NCBI GenBank assembly: GCA_002501085.1
Contig: DLRL01000035.1
Span: 1 to 63,742 of the forward strand
Origin: Gemmatimonadales bacterium UBA7889
GTDB taxonomy: Bacteria; Gemmatimonadota; Gemmatimonadetes; Longimicrobiales; Gaopeijiaceae
Reading direction: 5' to 3'
DNA: 63,742 bases
Shown piece by piece: positions 17,845 to 26,079 of the stretch; position 1 is the stretch's first letter; each line of letters opens with the position of its first letter. A program made the position numbers and the translations under genes. The notes below the pieces were generated by a model. The model was not told the origin of the DNA and did no database searches. It saw nothing but the letters and a program-made list of their open reading frames with translations.

Positions 17845-18126
17845 ATGGTTATTGCCTCAGCCACTTGGGAGTTGAATTTCCCGGAATGTTCGTCGCTCAA
17901 AGAGAAGCGATCAATTCTCAGATCCTTGAAGGACCGTTTGCGGAATAAGTTCAACGTTTCTGTGGCCGAAACTGCTTTTCAAGATGTACATAAGAGAGCT
18001 CAACTGACTATAGCCCTAGTCGCTTCGAATGGGCGCTATGCAGAATCTGTCTTGGACAAAATGGACAGTTTTGTGGAGCGTAATGGAAAGGCTCTTATCG
18101 TCTCGGTGCAGAAGAGGGTCCACTAA
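17845..18126 (+). CDS. DUF503/YlxP-like protein
   Basis: A 93-residue protein with the DUF503 hallmarks: an early LKEKRSILRSLKDRLRNKFNVSVAE segment, then AQLTIALVASNGRYAESVLDKM. YlxP of this family is linked to 30S maturation through its conserved position beside rbfA. The stop overlaps the rbfA ATG by one base. A 78-nt gap separates it from infB. Confidence 0.88.
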   Translation: MVIASATWELNFPECSSLKEKRSILRSLKDRLRNKFNVSVAETAFQDVHKRAQLTIALVASNGRYAESVLDKMDSFVERNGKALIVSVQKRVH

Positions 18127-18500
18127 TGGTGACTAAGCGCTTAGCCCGACTCAATGAACAGCTTAAGCGTGAGATTTCTGAGTTGGTTCACAGGAAAGTG
18201 AGAGATCCTCGGGTTGGTCCAGTGACTATTACGAGCGTCGAGGTCGCTGGGGATTTGAGCTCAGCCCGGGTCTACGTCCGTGCTCAGAATACGAATGATG
18301 GATTGGGCGAGTCGCTCGTCGGGCTCGAAGCTGCAGCAGCATTTCTTCGTGGGGAACTCGGCCGGTTACTACACTTACGTCGTGTCCCAGAATTGCGATT
18401 TCAGAAAGACCACTCATTAGACCAAGCCCGCCGTATTGAGGAAATCCTCTCTGATGTGGTTCATCCAGATTTGGATGAAGACGAGGAATATCACGAGTGA
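18126..18500 (+). CDS. rbfA: ribosome-binding factor A
   Basis: KH-fold protein that binds the 30S subunit during late 16S rRNA maturation and cold adaptation. The 124 residues contain RLNEQLKREISELVHRKVRDPR, VTITSVEVAGDLSSARVYV, FLRGELGRLLHLRRVPELRF and the terminal ...DEDEEYHE acidic tail, all typical. The ATG overlaps the YlxP stop by one base; its own stop overlaps the truB GTG (GTGA). Confidence 0.95.
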   Translation: MVTKRLARLNEQLKREISELVHRKVRDPRVGPVTITSVEVAGDLSSARVYVRAQNTNDGLGESLVGLEAAAAFLRGELGRLLHLRRVPELRFQKDHSLDQARRIEEILSDVVHPDLDEDEEYHE

Positions 18501-19384
18501 GTTATGTTGGCCCGGACTTGGGCTTTGTTCTTCCTGTCGATAAACCTTCGGGACCAACATCCCACGATGTTGTTACCATGCTGCGCCGTGCATTGGTGAC
18601 CCGGAAGGTCGGACATACAGGTACTCTGGATCCGTTCGCGTCAGGGTTGCTTCTAATGTGCGTTGGTTATTCAACTCGGTTATCAGAATACTTGGTCGGG
18701 TTGGATAAGTCCTATGATGCTGTGGCATTACTAGGGGTTTCAACAACGACTGAAGATGCTCAAGGAGACGTGATCGATGAGTCTAGAGGGTGGGAATGTC
18801 TTACCGCTGATCAAGTTGATGAGGTACTTAATTCATTCCAGGGTGACCTAGAACAAATCCCTCCTCAATTCTCTGCAAAGAAGATTAAGGGAGTGCCGAT
18901 GCATCAGCGCGCTAGACGTGGCGAATTTGTTGATCTCCCAGCCCAGAATATAAGGATTCACCAACTTGAGTTACTTGGTATGGATCTACCAACCGTACGT
19001 TTCCGCGTGCGTTGCTCTAGCGGTACTTATGTCAGATCTCTGGCTAGGGATATAGGCGATAAACTGAAAGTCGGAGCTCATTTAGTCGAACTACGCCGCA
19101 CTTCGGTTGGTGATTTTTCGGTAGAGGATGCGGTCAAGGTCGATCAATTCTCTGATGGGTCTAGAATCGAGAAGCGATCAATCGATCCCTTGAGAGCTGT
19201 AGGGCATCTGCCTTCAGTGGAGGTCAGTCAGATCGACGCAGAGAAGCTTGCCTGTGGGAAGACCATCCCATTTGAAGACCCAGTTACATCCAAACTTGTG
19301 GCTGTATCGAAAGAGGAGATTCTTATCGCCATTGCTGAAGCTAGGGAGGGTTATCTTCAACCGAGAAAGGTCTTTGTTCAGTGA
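18497..19384 (+). CDS. truB: tRNA pseudouridine-55 synthase
   Basis: Makes pseudouridine at position 55 in the T-loop of tRNAs. The 295 residues carry DKPSGPTSHDVV and the catalytic motif GHTGTLDPFASGLLL with the nucleophilic Asp, then SGTYVRSLARDIG. The C-terminal PUA-like part (about 240-295) is present. The GTG start at 18497 is within the rbfA stop overlap; GAGGA lies about nine bases upstream. It ends in a GTGA overlap with ribF. Confidence 0.95.
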   Translation: MSYVGPDLGFVLPVDKPSGPTSHDVVTMLRRALVTRKVGHTGTLDPFASGLLLMCVGYSTRLSEYLVGLDKSYDAVALLGVSTTTEDAQGDVIDESRGWECLTADQVDEVLNSFQGDLEQIPPQFSAKKIKGVPMHQRARRGEFVDLPAQNIRIHQLELLGMDLPTVRFRVRCSSGTYVRSLARDIGDKLKVGAHLVELRRTSVGDFSVEDAVKVDQFSDGSRIEKRSIDPLRAVGHLPSVEVSQIDAEKLACGKTIPFEDPVTSKLVAVSKEEILIAIAEAREGYLQPRKVFVQ

Positions 19385-20328
19385 GGCATAGTAGATGGTC
19401 ACACACGTCCGGGGTCCCTGATGATGTTGGGAGCGTTGTGACTGTCGGCACCTTCGACGGTATCCATCTGGGCCATTGGATGATACTTCGGGAGATAAGT
19501 GAGAGAGCGCGAGTTGCTAAGAGGCGAAGTGTACTTGTGACCTTTGAACCGCATCCCTTAAAAGTTCTGAGGCCAGAATCAGCTGTACAGTCACTTACCA
19601 CATCACTGGAGAAGAAGGAAATCCTTAGCGAGAGCGGCCTAGACTACGCCGTCTTCATTGCCTTCAATAAACTGCTTTCAAGATACCAGCCACTCCAATT
19701 CGTCAAAGAAATATTGGTTGAACGTTTTCACGTTAAGGAACTCGTAATTGGCCATGACCATGGATTTGGTCGTGATCGGTCAGGTAACGTTGATACGCTG
19801 AGAGAGCTTGGAGCAGAACTGGGTTTTCAAGTCGATGTTGTAGAACCTGTTGAGGCCGGTGGTGCTGTAGTTTCTTCAACTCGGATTCGTGCTGCAGTTG
19901 ATGCGGGTCGTATGGACGAAGTGGAGCTATGTCTTGGCCGTCCATACTCTTTCTGCGGCACGGTAGTTTATGGAGAGAAGCGGGGTCGTCAGCTTGGGTT
20001 TCCGACCGCTAACCTTTCGGTCTCCGATAAAGATAAGCTCATGCCACGTCCGGGAATTTATGCGGTGCAGTGCAGGGTAGAGGGCGAGAGACATCCGGGT
20101 GCGCTACATCTGGGACCACGCCCAACCTTCAAAGGACTTTCTCCAAGCGTAGAGGTTCATCTCTTAGACTTTGATCGAGATATCTATGGATCTGAAGTAA
20201 CGGTGGAATTTGTAGAATTCCTCAGAGAGATCGTATCGTTCGACAGCCCTCAGCAACTGATTGCACAAATGGGACAGGATGTACAGACAGCTCACCGTGC
20301 AGTAGACGAAAGAGCAAGATCAGTCTAG
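19381..20328 (+). CDS. ribF: bifunctional riboflavin kinase/FAD synthetase
   Basis: Converts riboflavin to FMN and then FAD. The N-terminal adenylyltransferase half shows VTVGTFDGIHLGH, VTFEPHP and VIGHDHGFGRDRSGN, and ends with VSSTRIRAAVDAG. The C-terminal kinase half shows RQLGFPTANL, GIYAV and EVHLLDFDRDIYG. At 315 residues the length is usual. The GTG at 19381 overlaps the truB stop. It precedes rpsO by 62 nt. Confidence 0.95.
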   Translation: MRHSRWSHTSGVPDDVGSVVTVGTFDGIHLGHWMILREISERARVAKRRSVLVTFEPHPLKVLRPESAVQSLTTSLEKKEILSESGLDYAVFIAFNKLLSRYQPLQFVKEILVERFHVKELVIGHDHGFGRDRSGNVDTLRELGAELGFQVDVVEPVEAGGAVVSSTRIRAAVDAGRMDEVELCLGRPYSFCGTVVYGEKRGRQLGFPTANLSVSDKDKLMPRPGIYAVQCRVEGERHPGALHLGPRPTFKGLSPSVEVHLLDFDRDIYGSEVTVEFVEFLREIVSFDSPQQLIAQMGQDVQTAHRAVDERARSV

Positions 20329-20390
20329 CTTTTCGACTAGAAAATTAAGCTTCCCTTGAAGCGATAGACTCTCGCGGAGGCACGACGCTA

Positions 20391-20651
20391 ATGGCGATCG
20401 TCAAAGAAGATATTATTGTAAAGTACCAAATCCACGAAGATGATCGTGGAAGTGCCCCGGTCCAGGTAGCGATTCTTACGGCTCGCATCAATGATCTCCG
20501 GACCCACTTTGAGGCTCACAAGAAGGATCACCATAGCCGACAAGGCCTGCTGAAAATGGTAGGGCGTCGGCGGCGCCTTCTAGAGTATCTTAGAAAGACG
20601 GACATCGAACGGTATCGCGAGCTCATTGCTGATCTAGGACTGCGGCACTAA
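20391..20651 (+). CDS. rpsO: 30S ribosomal protein S15
   Basis: Primary 16S rRNA-binding protein of the central domain of the small subunit. The 86 residues include APVQVAILTARINDLRTHF, HHSRQGLLKMVGRRRRLLEYL and the terminal RYRELIADLGLR. GGAGG lies 10 nt before the ATG. Base composition here is that of the neighbours; the GC-rich segment starts just after the stop. As in many bacteria it stands next to pnp. Confidence 0.97.
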   Translation: MAIVKEDIIVKYQIHEDDRGSAPVQVAILTARINDLRTHFEAHKKDHHSRQGLLKMVGRRRRLLEYLRKTDIERYRELIADLGLRH

Positions 20652-20832
20652 TCCCTCCGAGGGTGTTGCACGCTCCGGCTGGGAGGCGGCCTTCGAATTT
20701 GCTGCGGAACGGGCTCACGCAAGTGTGTGCTCCCTGGCAGCGGTCGCTCTCTCCTTCGGCTCTTGCATCCCTTCGGCATTTAAACCTAAGCGGGGGAAAA
20801 TCCCCCGGTAAAACCGAAGTGAGTAAAACAGA
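20652..20832 (+). promoter_or_regulatory. structured GC-rich rpsO-pnp intergenic leader
   Basis: The 181-nt spacer holds several potential stems. CTTCGG (20771-20776) pairs with CCGAAG (20814-20819) around an inner 6-bp hairpin, CGGGGG (20791-20796) with CCCCCG (20802-20807). GCTGC (20701-20705) pairs with GCAGC (20737-20741). By hand count the first 120 nt (20641-20760) are 63-68% GC, above the local average. In E. coli the pnp leader is an RNase III and PNPase autoregulation site. A similar role here is inference. Confidence 0.5.
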
Positions 20833-22995
20833 ATGATTAAAAGGATTGAGCATCAATTCGCTGGGCGAACCCTTTCGCTCGAGATAGGCCGTATGGCAAC
20901 TCTCGCACAGGGTTCATGCCTGGTTCAGTACGGCGACACAGTTGTTCTGTGCGCCGCGACAGTCCGAGACGGACCGACGCATCTCCCCTTCTTCCCGTTG
21001 ACGGTAGAGTACCGGGAGAAGACATATGCGGCAGGGAAGATCCCGGGTGGCTTCTTCAAACGCGAAGGCCAGCCCGGTGAGAAGGAAATTCTCTCGGCCC
21101 GCATGATCGACCGACCGGTTCGGCCGCTGTTCCCTGACGGATTCATGCACGAGACACAGCTCGCGTGCTTCATTCTGTCGGCCGATCAGGAAAACGACGC
21201 GGATGTGCTCGCGCTGCTCGGCAGCTCGGTCGCGCTCAACATGTCCAAGATCCCGTTCAACACGCCGGTAGCATCGGTTCGCGTCGGTCGGATCAAGGAC
21301 ACGTGGGTTCTCAACCCGACGTTCCAGCAGCTCGAGTACTCGGACGTCGACATCGTTGTGTCGGGCACTTCCGATGCCATCACGATGGTCGAGGGCGGCG
21401 CTATCGAGGTGCCGGAGGCCGACATTCTCGAGGCGCTCGACATCGCGCACGGCGGGATCAAGGAGCTGTGCGCGCTGCAGGTGGAGCTGCTCGAGGGACA
21501 CCTTGTGCCCGATATGGAGTGGAGCCCAATCGAGCCCGATGTGGATCTCAGGGCGAAGGTGGAGGGCGTCGCTGAGTCCAGGGTCGCCGAGGCGCTCAAC
21601 CTTGCCGACAAACAGGAGCGCAATCAGGCGATGGCCGCGGTGACCGAAAATGTCATCGCCACGCTGACGGCGGAGGATGAGGCCTACGCGGATCAGAAAA
21701 AGGACATTGGCGAGATTCTCAGGGGGATCGAGAAGCGCACCATGCGCCGTCAGATCCTGGACAAGGGCGAGCGCGCTGATGGTCGTGGTTTGGATGAGGT
21801 TCGCCAGATTACGTCGGAGGTCGGAGTGCTCCCGCGCACGCACGGATCAGCGCTCTTCACCCGCGGGCAAACGCAGGCTCTCGCCGTGGTCACCCTTGGG
21901 ACGTCACGTGACGAGCAACGGATCGATTCGATCGATTCACGCGAAGAGATCAACAAGTCGTTCATGCTCCACTACAACTTCCCGCCCTTCTGCGTCGGTG
22001 AGGCGAAGCCGTTCCGCGGACCGTCTCGGCGTGAGAAAGGGCACGGGCACCTGGCGGAGCGCGCGATGCAGCCGCTCTTGCCGACGTACGACGACTTCCC
22101 GTACACGATTCGCGTCGTGTCGGAGATCCTCGAGTCGAACGGTTCGTCATCGATGGCATCGGTCTGTGGCACGTCTCTCTCACTGATGGATGCCGGCGTG
22201 CCGATCAAGGCAGCCGCCGCAGGCGTCGCGATGGGACTCATCAAGGAGGGTGATAAGGTCGCGATCCTGACCGACATCCTGGGTCTCGAGGACGCGCTCG
22301 GGGACATGGACTTCAAGGTCGCTGGCACCCGAGATGGCGTGACCTCGATCCAGATGGACATCAAGATCGAAGAAGGTCTTACGGTGGAGATCCTCGAGGA
22401 GGCGCTCAAGCGTGCTCACACGGCCAGGATGCACATCTTGGACCTCATGGATGAGACATTGCCTGGGGCTCGAGAGGATCTTTCAACATATGCCCCACGC
22501 ATTGTGTCAATCCAAATCAATCCAGAGAAGATCGGTGAGATTATTGGACCGAAGGGGAAGACAATTCGAGCAATTCAAGATGAATCAGGCGCCACAATAG
22601 AGATTGATGATAGCGGGCTCGTTAAGATTGCCGCGGTTTCGGGAGAGGCTGGAACTCGCGCCCGGGAAATGATCGAGGCGATTGTTAAAGATCCAGAGAT
22701 AGGCCGTATCTACGAAGGTCCAGTCAAGAACACTACAACCTTCGGTGCCTTCATTGAAATTATGCCAGGGACTGAGGGCCTATGTCATATCTCAGAACTC
22801 TCAGAGGAGCGGACTGACCGGACTGAAGATGTGCTAAAAAGAGGTGATATTACGAGAGTTAAACTCCTTTCGATCGATGAGAAAGGAAGGTTGAGATTGT
22901 CTCGAAAGGCTGCCCTTGCAGAAGAGGCAGAGGGTACTTCTGAGGACGGGGTCGAGGATGAAGGCTCGGATAGTCTTGAGGTGATCGAAGACTGA
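20833..22995 (+). CDS. pnp: polyribonucleotide nucleotidyltransferase (PNPase)
   Basis: Phosphorolytic 3'-5' exoribonuclease of the RNA degradosome. The 720 residues hold two RNase PH domains (about 1-210 and 305-540) around a helical domain, a KH domain (IGEIIGPKGKTIRAIQDESG) and an S1 domain (IYEGPVKNTTTFGAFIEIMPGTEG cut short here at its core) with an acidic tail. All domains are intact and in frame. The odd feature is composition: from about 20930 to 22445 the codons are strongly GC-ending, while the first ~30 codons and the KH-S1 part match the neighbours. Recombination with a GC-richer relative, or an assembly chimera, would explain this. An M16 peptidase gene follows, a conserved pairing. 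Confidence 0.96.
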   Translation: MIKRIEHQFAGRTLSLEIGRMATLAQGSCLVQYGDTVVLCAATVRDGPTHLPFFPLTVEYREKTYAAGKIPGGFFKREGQPGEKEILSARMIDRPVRPLFPDGFMHETQLACFILSADQENDADVLALLGSSVALNMSKIPFNTPVASVRVGRIKDTWVLNPTFQQLEYSDVDIVVSGTSDAITMVEGGAIEVPEADILEALDIAHGGIKELCALQVELLEGHLVPDMEWSPIEPDVDLRAKVEGVAESRVAEALNLADKQERNQAMAAVTENVIATLTAEDEAYADQKKDIGEILRGIEKRTMRRQILDKGERADGRGLDEVRQITSEVGVLPRTHGSALFTRGQTQALAVVTLGTSRDEQRIDSIDSREEINKSFMLHYNFPPFCVGEAKPFRGPSRREKGHGHLAERAMQPLLPTYDDFPYTIRVVSEILESNGSSSMASVCGTSLSLMDAGVPIKAAAAGVAMGLIKEGDKVAILTDILGLEDALGDMDFKVAGTRDGVTSIQMDIKIEEGLTVEILEEALKRAHTARMHILDLMDETLPGAREDLSTYAPRIVSIQINPEKIGEIIGPKGKTIRAIQDESGATIEIDDSGLVKIAAVSGEAGTRAREMIEAIVKDPEIGRIYEGPVKNTTTFGAFIEIMPGTEGLCHISELSEERTDRTEDVLKRGDITRVKLLSIDEKGRLRLSRKAALAEEAEGTSEDGVEDEGSDSLEVIED
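20930..22445 (+). other. GC-rich tract inside pnp (putative recombinant segment)
   Basis: Hand counts over 60-base rows give about 68% GC (21361-21420), 67% (21421-21480) and 72% (22021-22080), against 43% (22501-22560), 45% (22561-22620) and 43% (22681-22740). Third-position GC is 17/20 in 21361-21420 and 18/20 in 22381-22440, but 9/20 in 22441-22500 and 6/20 in 22561-22620. The right edge is therefore sharp, near the end of the second RNase PH domain. The left edge is softer, between about 20890 and 20940. Confidence 0.75.
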
Positions 22996-23048
22996 GCCTT
23001 CCTAGCAATTGTATTGAGGGAATTAACCTACTTGCCCATCGGGATACT

Positions 23049-24332
23049 TTGTCTCGCACGGCATCAGGCTTGACCGCTGTCTCTTCAGATGATGTTGAGC
23101 ACATTTGTGAAACCCGGCTCACTAGTGGCATACATGTTCTCAGTGAGTATATACCCTCAGTACGTTCAGCTGCCGTGGGGGTATGGGTACGCCAGGGATC
23201 GGCTCACGAAACCGATTCTGATTCAGGTGTGAGCCATTTACTTGAGCACATGGTGTTCAAGGGTACGGAAAGACGCTCAGCGTCAGAGATTGCACTCTCC
23301 TTAGAGAGTTTGGGAGGACTCCTGGACGCATATACGACGCGTGAACACACCTCTTATCAGGCGAGGGTTCTCGATGAGCATCTTGGGAAAGCTCTAGATG
23401 TACTAGCAGACCTAACTCTCGCACCATTATTGAGTGATAACGACCTAGAGTTGGAACGAGAGGTAATTCTGGAAGAGATAGCCCAAGTCCAGGATACTCC
23501 GGATGACTTGGTTTTTGAGATGCACTCTGATCAACTTTGGCAGGGACATCCATACGGCCGATCAATACTTGGCACGAAGACATCAGTCTCACAGCTTTCA
23601 AGCGATAAGCTCCGAGAGCTACACCAAAGAACTTATCGAGGAAATAATCTTATTGTGGCTGCAGCTGGCAATCTCTGCCACGAAGATCTTGTTGAGGCCG
23701 TAAGCCGGTTGTTCCCCACCCACTCTTCAGATGTAGATGACGTGTCTTTAGTTGTGGAACCAGAGGGGATAAAGCATGGGGATGCATTCGTTGCACGTAC
23801 TTCTGCTCAGACGCACATCGTATTTGGGACAAATGTGCCCGGACATTGTCATCCGGATCGATATCCACTTGCACTCTTGTCTTCGGCCCTAGGTGGCGGA
23901 ATGAGTTCCAGGCTTTTCCAGAAAATTAGAGAGAAGATGGGACTCTGTTATTCGATCTATACTTATCAGTCTTTCTATAGTGCTGCCGGTATTTCTGGTG
24001 TCTACGTTGCGACAAGACCTACTACAGCTCAAGCTGCAGTTGAGGCTATATCAACCGAGTTATCGATACTTGCAGCAAGTGGCTTAACTGCGGAGGAATT
24101 GGATAAGACTAAGAGACAGGTTAAGGGACAGGTCATGCTTTCTCTGGAATCTCCGGGCGCTAGACTTCACCGACTTGCTTCGTTTGCGTTGCACAAAGAG
24201 CCATTTGTGGGGTTAGATGGAGTCTTAGAGAAGATCGACGCCGTATCTTTTGAAGAAATTCAGCGAGTGGCTGAAATGTACTACTCTCCTGACCATCATT
24301 TCGTGCTACGTCTGGGGCCAGAGGCGATCTAG
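23049..24332 (+). CDS. M16-family zinc peptidase (processing-protease-like)
   Basis: Insulinase/pitrilysin-type metalloprotease. The inverted zinc motif HLLEH is at residues 63-67 and the distal glutamate lies in LEREVILEEIAQ some 75 residues later. The C-terminal half has the R/Y pair region (GGGMSSRLFQKIREKMGLCYSIY) typical of the single-copy 420-residue bacterial members related to mitochondrial processing peptidase. No signal peptide is seen, so a cytoplasmic role is likely. The TTG at 23049 is the only early start in frame with reasonable length; its Shine-Dalgarno is weak. Its place after pnp is widely conserved. Confidence 0.9.
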   Translation: MSRTASGLTAVSSDDVEHICETRLTSGIHVLSEYIPSVRSAAVGVWVRQGSAHETDSDSGVSHLLEHMVFKGTERRSASEIALSLESLGGLLDAYTTREHTSYQARVLDEHLGKALDVLADLTLAPLLSDNDLELEREVILEEIAQVQDTPDDLVFEMHSDQLWQGHPYGRSILGTKTSVSQLSSDKLRELHQRTYRGNNLIVAAAGNLCHEDLVEAVSRLFPTHSSDVDDVSLVVEPEGIKHGDAFVARTSAQTHIVFGTNVPGHCHPDRYPLALLSSALGGGMSSRLFQKIREKMGLCYSIYTYQSFYSAAGISGVYVATRPTTAQAAVEAISTELSILAASGLTAEELDKTKRQVKGQVMLSLESPGARLHRLASFALHKEPFVGLDGVLEKIDAVSFEEIQRVAEMYYSPDHHFVLRLGPEAI

Positions 24333-24372
24333 AGGTAGCATTTCTTAAAGAACTGAGAACTGTGAGAATCGA

Positions 24373-25503
24373 ATGCTGATTGGTGTACCCAAGGAAATCA
24401 AACCTGATGAGTATCGTGTTGCCCTCACTCCAGCCGGGGCAGAGATGCTTTCTCAAGATGGACATAACATCGTCATGGAGTGTGGTGCGGGCTTAGGAAG
24501 CGGCTTCACTGACGATTTCTATGCAGAAGCAGGGGTTGGACTACTCGATACAGCGGAAGAGGTTTGGGCTCAGGCTGACATGATTATGAAAGTCAAGGAG
24601 CCTATACACCAAGAGTTACCGCACATGAGAGATGGTCAGCTGATTTTTACCTACTTTCATTTTGCAGCTGATGAAAGCCTAACTAGAGCATGTTTAGAAG
24701 CAGGTGTGGTGGCGATTGCCTATGAAACTGTCAAACTATCTAGTGGAGAATTGCCTCTACTAACCCCAATGAGTGAAGTGGCAGGGCGCATGGCGGTCCA
24801 GGCGGGAGCAAAATATCTGGAGAAGCCGCAAGGTGGGTTGGGGGCCTTACTGGGTGGAGTACCTGGGGTACTACCGGGCAAAGTTCTGATTTTGGGTGGT
24901 GGAGTTGTCGGCGCTAACGCGGCAAAGATGGCCGCAGGCTTAGGTTCGAGGGTCCATATAATGGACATCGATCTCGAGCGGCTGCGTTACCTAGATGATG
25001 TCATGCCTGCCAATGTCCAAGTACTCTTCAGTACGCGATATGCAATTCGCAAACAAGTCCAAGACGCTGACTTAATTATCGGTGCCGTGCTGATTCCAGG
25101 AGCGAAGGCTCCGAGATTGATTAATCGTGAAGATTTGGCTTTGATGCGTCCCGGGACGGTGATCGTGGATGTTGCTGTGGATCAGGGTGGGTGTGTAGAG
25201 ACGATCAAGCCAACTACCCATCAGGACCCGGTTTATCTGGTTGATGAGGTTATGCATTATGGTGTGGCGAATATGCCCGGAGGAGTCCCGCGAACAAGCA
25301 CCCTTGCTCTGACCAATTCAACTCTCCCGTATGCACTTGCGCTTGCTGAGAAGGGATGGGAGCAAGCTTGCTTGCTGGATTCAGCCTTGAAAGCAGGAGT
25401 GAACATTGTCCACGGTCAGGTTACTTGTCAGGGTGTTGCAGATGCTTTCGAGATGGAATGCCATGATGTCAATGACTTATTGATGGGTTCGGCTCAGGTG
25501 TGA
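24373..25503 (+). CDS. ald: alanine dehydrogenase
   Basis: NAD-dependent interconversion of L-alanine and pyruvate plus ammonia. The 376 residues begin MLIGVPKEIKPDEYRVALTP, contain KVKEP with the substrate Lys, FTYFHFAAD with the catalytic His, and the Rossmann motif LGGGVVGANAAKMAAG. The C-terminal NMPGGVPRTSTLALTN block is diagnostic for alanine dehydrogenase over the related transhydrogenase. The stop overlaps the dut GTG (GTGA). Confidence 0.95.
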   Translation: MLIGVPKEIKPDEYRVALTPAGAEMLSQDGHNIVMECGAGLGSGFTDDFYAEAGVGLLDTAEEVWAQADMIMKVKEPIHQELPHMRDGQLIFTYFHFAADESLTRACLEAGVVAIAYETVKLSSGELPLLTPMSEVAGRMAVQAGAKYLEKPQGGLGALLGGVPGVLPGKVLILGGGVVGANAAKMAAGLGSRVHIMDIDLERLRYLDDVMPANVQVLFSTRYAIRKQVQDADLIIGAVLIPGAKAPRLINREDLALMRPGTVIVDVAVDQGGCVETIKPTTHQDPVYLVDEVMHYGVANMPGGVPRTSTLALTNSTLPYALALAEKGWEQACLLDSALKAGVNIVHGQVTCQGVADAFEMECHDVNDLLMGSAQV

Positions 25504-25952
25504 CTGGAGAACTAAAGGTTCAATTTCAAAGGCTTCCGTCCAATCCGGATCTCCCATTACCGGCCCGAGCAACACCGCAGGCCGCCGGTTATGACATACG
25601 GTCGGCTGAAACTAAGGTAGTGCTAGACCCGGGGGAGATTCGTTTAATAAGTACCGGGTTGATTATGGAGCTACCCGAAGGAGTGGAATGTCAGGTACGT
25701 CCCCGTTCAGGTTTGGCGTTGAACTATGGGATCACTCTACCAAATAGTCCGGGTACTATCGATCCAGATTACAGAGGTGAAGTCAAGATTATTATCCAAA
25801 ATCTTGGATCGGAGCAGGTTACACTAATCAGGGGTGAGCGTGTAGCTCAGCTGGTCTTCTCGCTATTTCAAAGCCCGGAAGTGGTAGAGGTGGAAGAACT
25901 TAGCAATACGGACCGGGGAGAAAGTGGCTTCGGAAGTACTGGAACTGGTTAG
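25500..25952 (+). CDS. dut: dUTP diphosphatase
   Basis: Hydrolyses dUTP to dUMP, limiting uracil in DNA and supplying the dTMP pathway. All five trimeric dUTPase motifs are seen in 150 residues: AAGYDIRSA, RPRSGLAL, NSPGTIDPDYRGEVKI, ERVAQLVF and the C-terminal P-loop-like RGESGFGSTG. The GTG at 25500 overlaps the ald stop. Confidence 0.95.
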   Translation: MTGELKVQFQRLPSNPDLPLPARATPQAAGYDIRSAETKVVLDPGEIRLISTGLIMELPEGVECQVRPRSGLALNYGITLPNSPGTIDPDYRGEVKIIIQNLGSEQVTLIRGERVAQLVFSLFQSPEVVEVEELSNTDRGESGFGSTGTG

Positions 25953-25973
25953 GTACCATAGGATATCATTCCA

Positions 25974-26014
25974 ATACGTTTTGGATACTGGCTTCTGGTG
26001 GTCAGTAAACGTAT
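25974..26014. promoter_or_regulatory. 8-bp inverted repeat upstream of mreB
   Basis: ATACGTTT (25974-25981) and AAACGTAT (26007-26014) are perfect inverted repeats separated by 25 nt, in the 127-nt gap between dut and mreB. An inner pair TACTG/CAGTA can extend the pairing. The gap is where the promoter of the elongation operon should be, so an operator or leader stem is plausible. No terminator T-run is present. Confidence 0.35.
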
Positions 26015-26079
26015 GTTCTCGAGCCCTTTGAGCAGTGTAAGACGCCCAAAAATCCCGAAAATTGCCCCATGACCTTGGA

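Noticed and set aside
20914..21843. 309-codon antisense frame in pnp, plus several others there
   Set aside because: These frames exist only where pnp has GC-rich codons, which removes stop codons from the other frames. The translated sequences are Arg/His-rich with no recognisable domain. They mark the composition change, not genes.
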